From assembly GCA_027080445.1 (NCBI GenBank), contig JALWRY010000227.1:1-6032 (forward strand): 6,032 nt of DNA, read 5' to 3'. Below the pieces are notes generated by a model. It made no database searches and had not been told where the DNA came from. It saw only the letters and a program-made list of their open reading frames with translations. Below are positions 4,990-6,032 of this stretch, piece by piece. Position numbers and translations under genes: made by a program. Numbering within the stretch: position 1 is the stretch's first letter; every line of letters starts with the position of its first letter. The stretch is from Thiohalobacter sp. (GTDB taxonomy: Bacteria; Pseudomonadota; Gammaproteobacteria; DSM-19610).

Positions 4990-6032
4990 ATGAGCGAACC
5001 GCGCAAAGCCGTCGCGTTGATATCCGGCGGGCTGGATTCCCTGCTGGCTGCCCGCGTGATGCAGGAACAGGGCATCCACGTCGAGGGCATCAATTTTTTT
5101 ACCGGCTTCTGCGTGGAAGGTCATACGCACGCCATCCGTAAAAAGGACCGCGCCAAACCCAAGCGCAATAATGCGCTGTGGGTGGCCGAGCAGCTGGGGA
5201 TCAAGCTGCACATTGTCGACATTATCGAGGAATACAAGGATGTGGTGCTCAACCCGAAGCACGGTTACGGCGCCAACCTGAACCCCTGTCTCGACTGCAA
5301 GATTTTCATGGTGCAGAAGGCGAAGGAATGGATTGAGGCCAACGGCTTTGATTTTATTATTACCGGTGAGGTCATCGGTCAGCGTCCCAAGTCACAGCGC
5401 AAGGACACCATGCCGGTGATTGCCATTGAGTCGGGTGCGGAAGATCGCCTGTTACGGCCCCTGTGCGCAAAGAACCTCCCCCCTACCCTGCCTGAACGGG
5501 AAGGCTGGGTGGATCGTGAAACCCTGTACGATTTCGAAGGCCGCAGCCGCAAACCGCAAATGGCGCTGGCCAGCCACTTCGGTTTTGAAGAATATGCCCA
5601 GCCTGCAGGTGGCTGCTGTTTTCTGACCGATGCGAAGTATTCACAAAAACTCGCCGACCTGTGGCGCGCGCGTGGTGAGCGCCGGTACGAGTTCGATGAC
5701 ATTATGCTGCTCAAGGTCGGTCGTCATATCCGCCCCCGCCCCCACTTCAAACTGATTATCGGCCGCGAAGACGGCGAGAATAAATTTCTTGAAGGTTACC
5801 GCAAGCAGTTTACGCACCTGTTTACCACCAGTCATAATGGCCCGTTGGTGTTGCTCGACGGAGAGGCCAGTGATGAAGACCTGCAACTGGCCGCCGAAGT
5901 CGCGGCGCGCTTCAGTCAGGGCCGCGGTGCGGAACAGGTTGAGGTTGAAATCCACCCCCTGAACGCTGACGTACGGACACTGAGCGTCAAGCCGATGGGC
6001 AGCAGCGCCATACTGGCTGACTGGTACCTATG
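4990..6032 (+). CDS. PP-loop ATPase, ThiI/MnmA-like probable tRNA thiolation enzyme with C-terminal NFACT-R-like region (3' end at window edge)
   Basis: An open frame of 347 codons running to the window end. Residues 1-200 form a HUP-fold PP-loop ATPase: VALISGGLDSLLAARVM (8-24) holds the SGGxDS pyrophosphate loop. The family's usual role is to adenylate a tRNA base so that sulfur can be inserted. Further signatures are NPCLDCKIFM (98-107; C100-x2-C103), TGEVIGQRPKSQ (125-136), PEREGWVDRE (168-177) and PAGGCCFLTD (205-214; C209, C210). The cysteines could carry a persulfide or bind an Fe-S cluster. The C-terminal third (about 230-347, e.g. LLKVGRHIRPRPHFKLIIGRE) resembles the NFACT-R-type RNA-binding domain that I recall being fused to this PP-loop family. 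Such proteins are often named tRNA (5-methylaminomethyl-2-thiouridylate)-methyltransferase or ThiI-like, but the N-terminal THUMP domain of true ThiI is absent. The frame starts at ATG 4990 with a weak ribosome site (GGTAG). The final ...DWYL plus TG would stop at TGA if the next base is A. The modified position in tRNA is unknown. Confidence 0.85.
   Translation, partial: MSEPRKAVALISGGLDSLLAARVMQEQGIHVEGINFFTGFCVEGHTHAIRKKDRAKPKRNNALWVAEQLGIKLHIVDIIEEYKDVVLNPKHGYGANLNPCLDCKIFMVQKAKEWIEANGFDFIITGEVIGQRPKSQRKDTMPVIAIESGAEDRLLRPLCAKNLPPTLPEREGWVDRETLYDFEGRSRKPQMALASHFGFEEYAQPAGGCCFLTDAKYSQKLADLWRARGERRYEFDDIMLLKVGRHIRPRPHFKLIIGREDGENKFLEGYRKQFTHLFTTSHNGPLVLLDGEASDEDLQLAAEVAARFSQGRGAEQVEVEIHPLNADVRTLSVKPMGSSAILADWYL

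Noticed and set aside
4744..5262. Minus-strand open frame spanning the end of the 188-aa gene and the start of the PP-loop gene
   Set aside because: It crosses two well-supported plus-strand genes and their spacer, and its translation has no recognisable domain.
1..6032. Search for a defence system, toxin-antitoxin pair, prophage, insertion sequence, CRISPR array or tRNA gene
   Set aside because: The MazG-like protein alone is not a MazEF-type toxin-antitoxin system. No transposase, terminal repeats, regularly spaced repeats or cloverleaf were seen, and all other genes are housekeeping or unknown.

Overview
The window looks like ordinary chromosome from a gammaproteobacterium. This is inferred from moderately high GC, the two-subunit (alpha2/beta2 type) glycyl-tRNA synthetase with GlyQ and GlyS closely resembling the Escherichia coli/Pseudomonas proteins in length and motifs, and a glyQ-glyS-(small gene)-plsC-like order similar to what I recall at the Pseudomonas chromosomal origin-proximal locus. 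I see no mobile element, CRISPR array, tRNA or rRNA gene, or phage gene.

Left part (1-4186): a compact minus-strand operon, read right to left. It runs glyQ (4186-3272), glyS (3275-1200, 4-nt ATGA overlap), a short MazG-type nucleotide pyrophosphohydrolase (1195-854, 4-nt gap) and a membrane lysophospholipid acyltransferase of the PlsC type (843-88, 10-nt gap). The tight spacing implies one transcript with translational coupling. The probable promoter is a TATACT -10 box with a GC-rich discriminator at about 4219-4224 on the minus strand. glyQ appears to start at a TTG that overlaps the stop codon of a 6-codon ATG mini-ORF. The operon converges on the last 16 codons of an unidentified plus-strand gene (2-52).

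Middle (4187-4343): a 157-nt divergent intergenic region. It contains the glyQ promoter, a perfect palindrome CTGT-N8-ACAG (4266-4281) that fits the outline of a LexA/SOS box but has a GC-rich core, and a doubled Shine-Dalgarno-like purine block before the plus-strand gene.

Right part (4344-6032): two plus-strand genes. The first (4344-4910) encodes an unrecognised 188-aa soluble, helix-rich protein. After a 79-nt spacer with overlapping inverted repeats and a TACAAT box comes a PP-loop ATPase of the ThiI/MnmA-like tRNA-thiolation superfamily (4990 to the window end). It has a PP-loop SGGLDS motif, a CxxC and a CC pair, and a C-terminal region resembling the NFACT-R-like domain of this family. 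It may end exactly at the window edge, because the last three bases are an ATG that would form an ATGA stop/start overlap if the next base is A.

Functionally the window is mostly translation (glycyl-tRNA charging and probable tRNA sulfur modification) plus phospholipid synthesis and nucleotide housekeeping. I found no convincing new defence or mobile system. The points worth a second look are the glyQ start, the SOS-like palindrome, the MazG gene in the position where I would expect gmhB, the unrecognised 188-aa protein and the cysteine-bearing PP-loop fusion.
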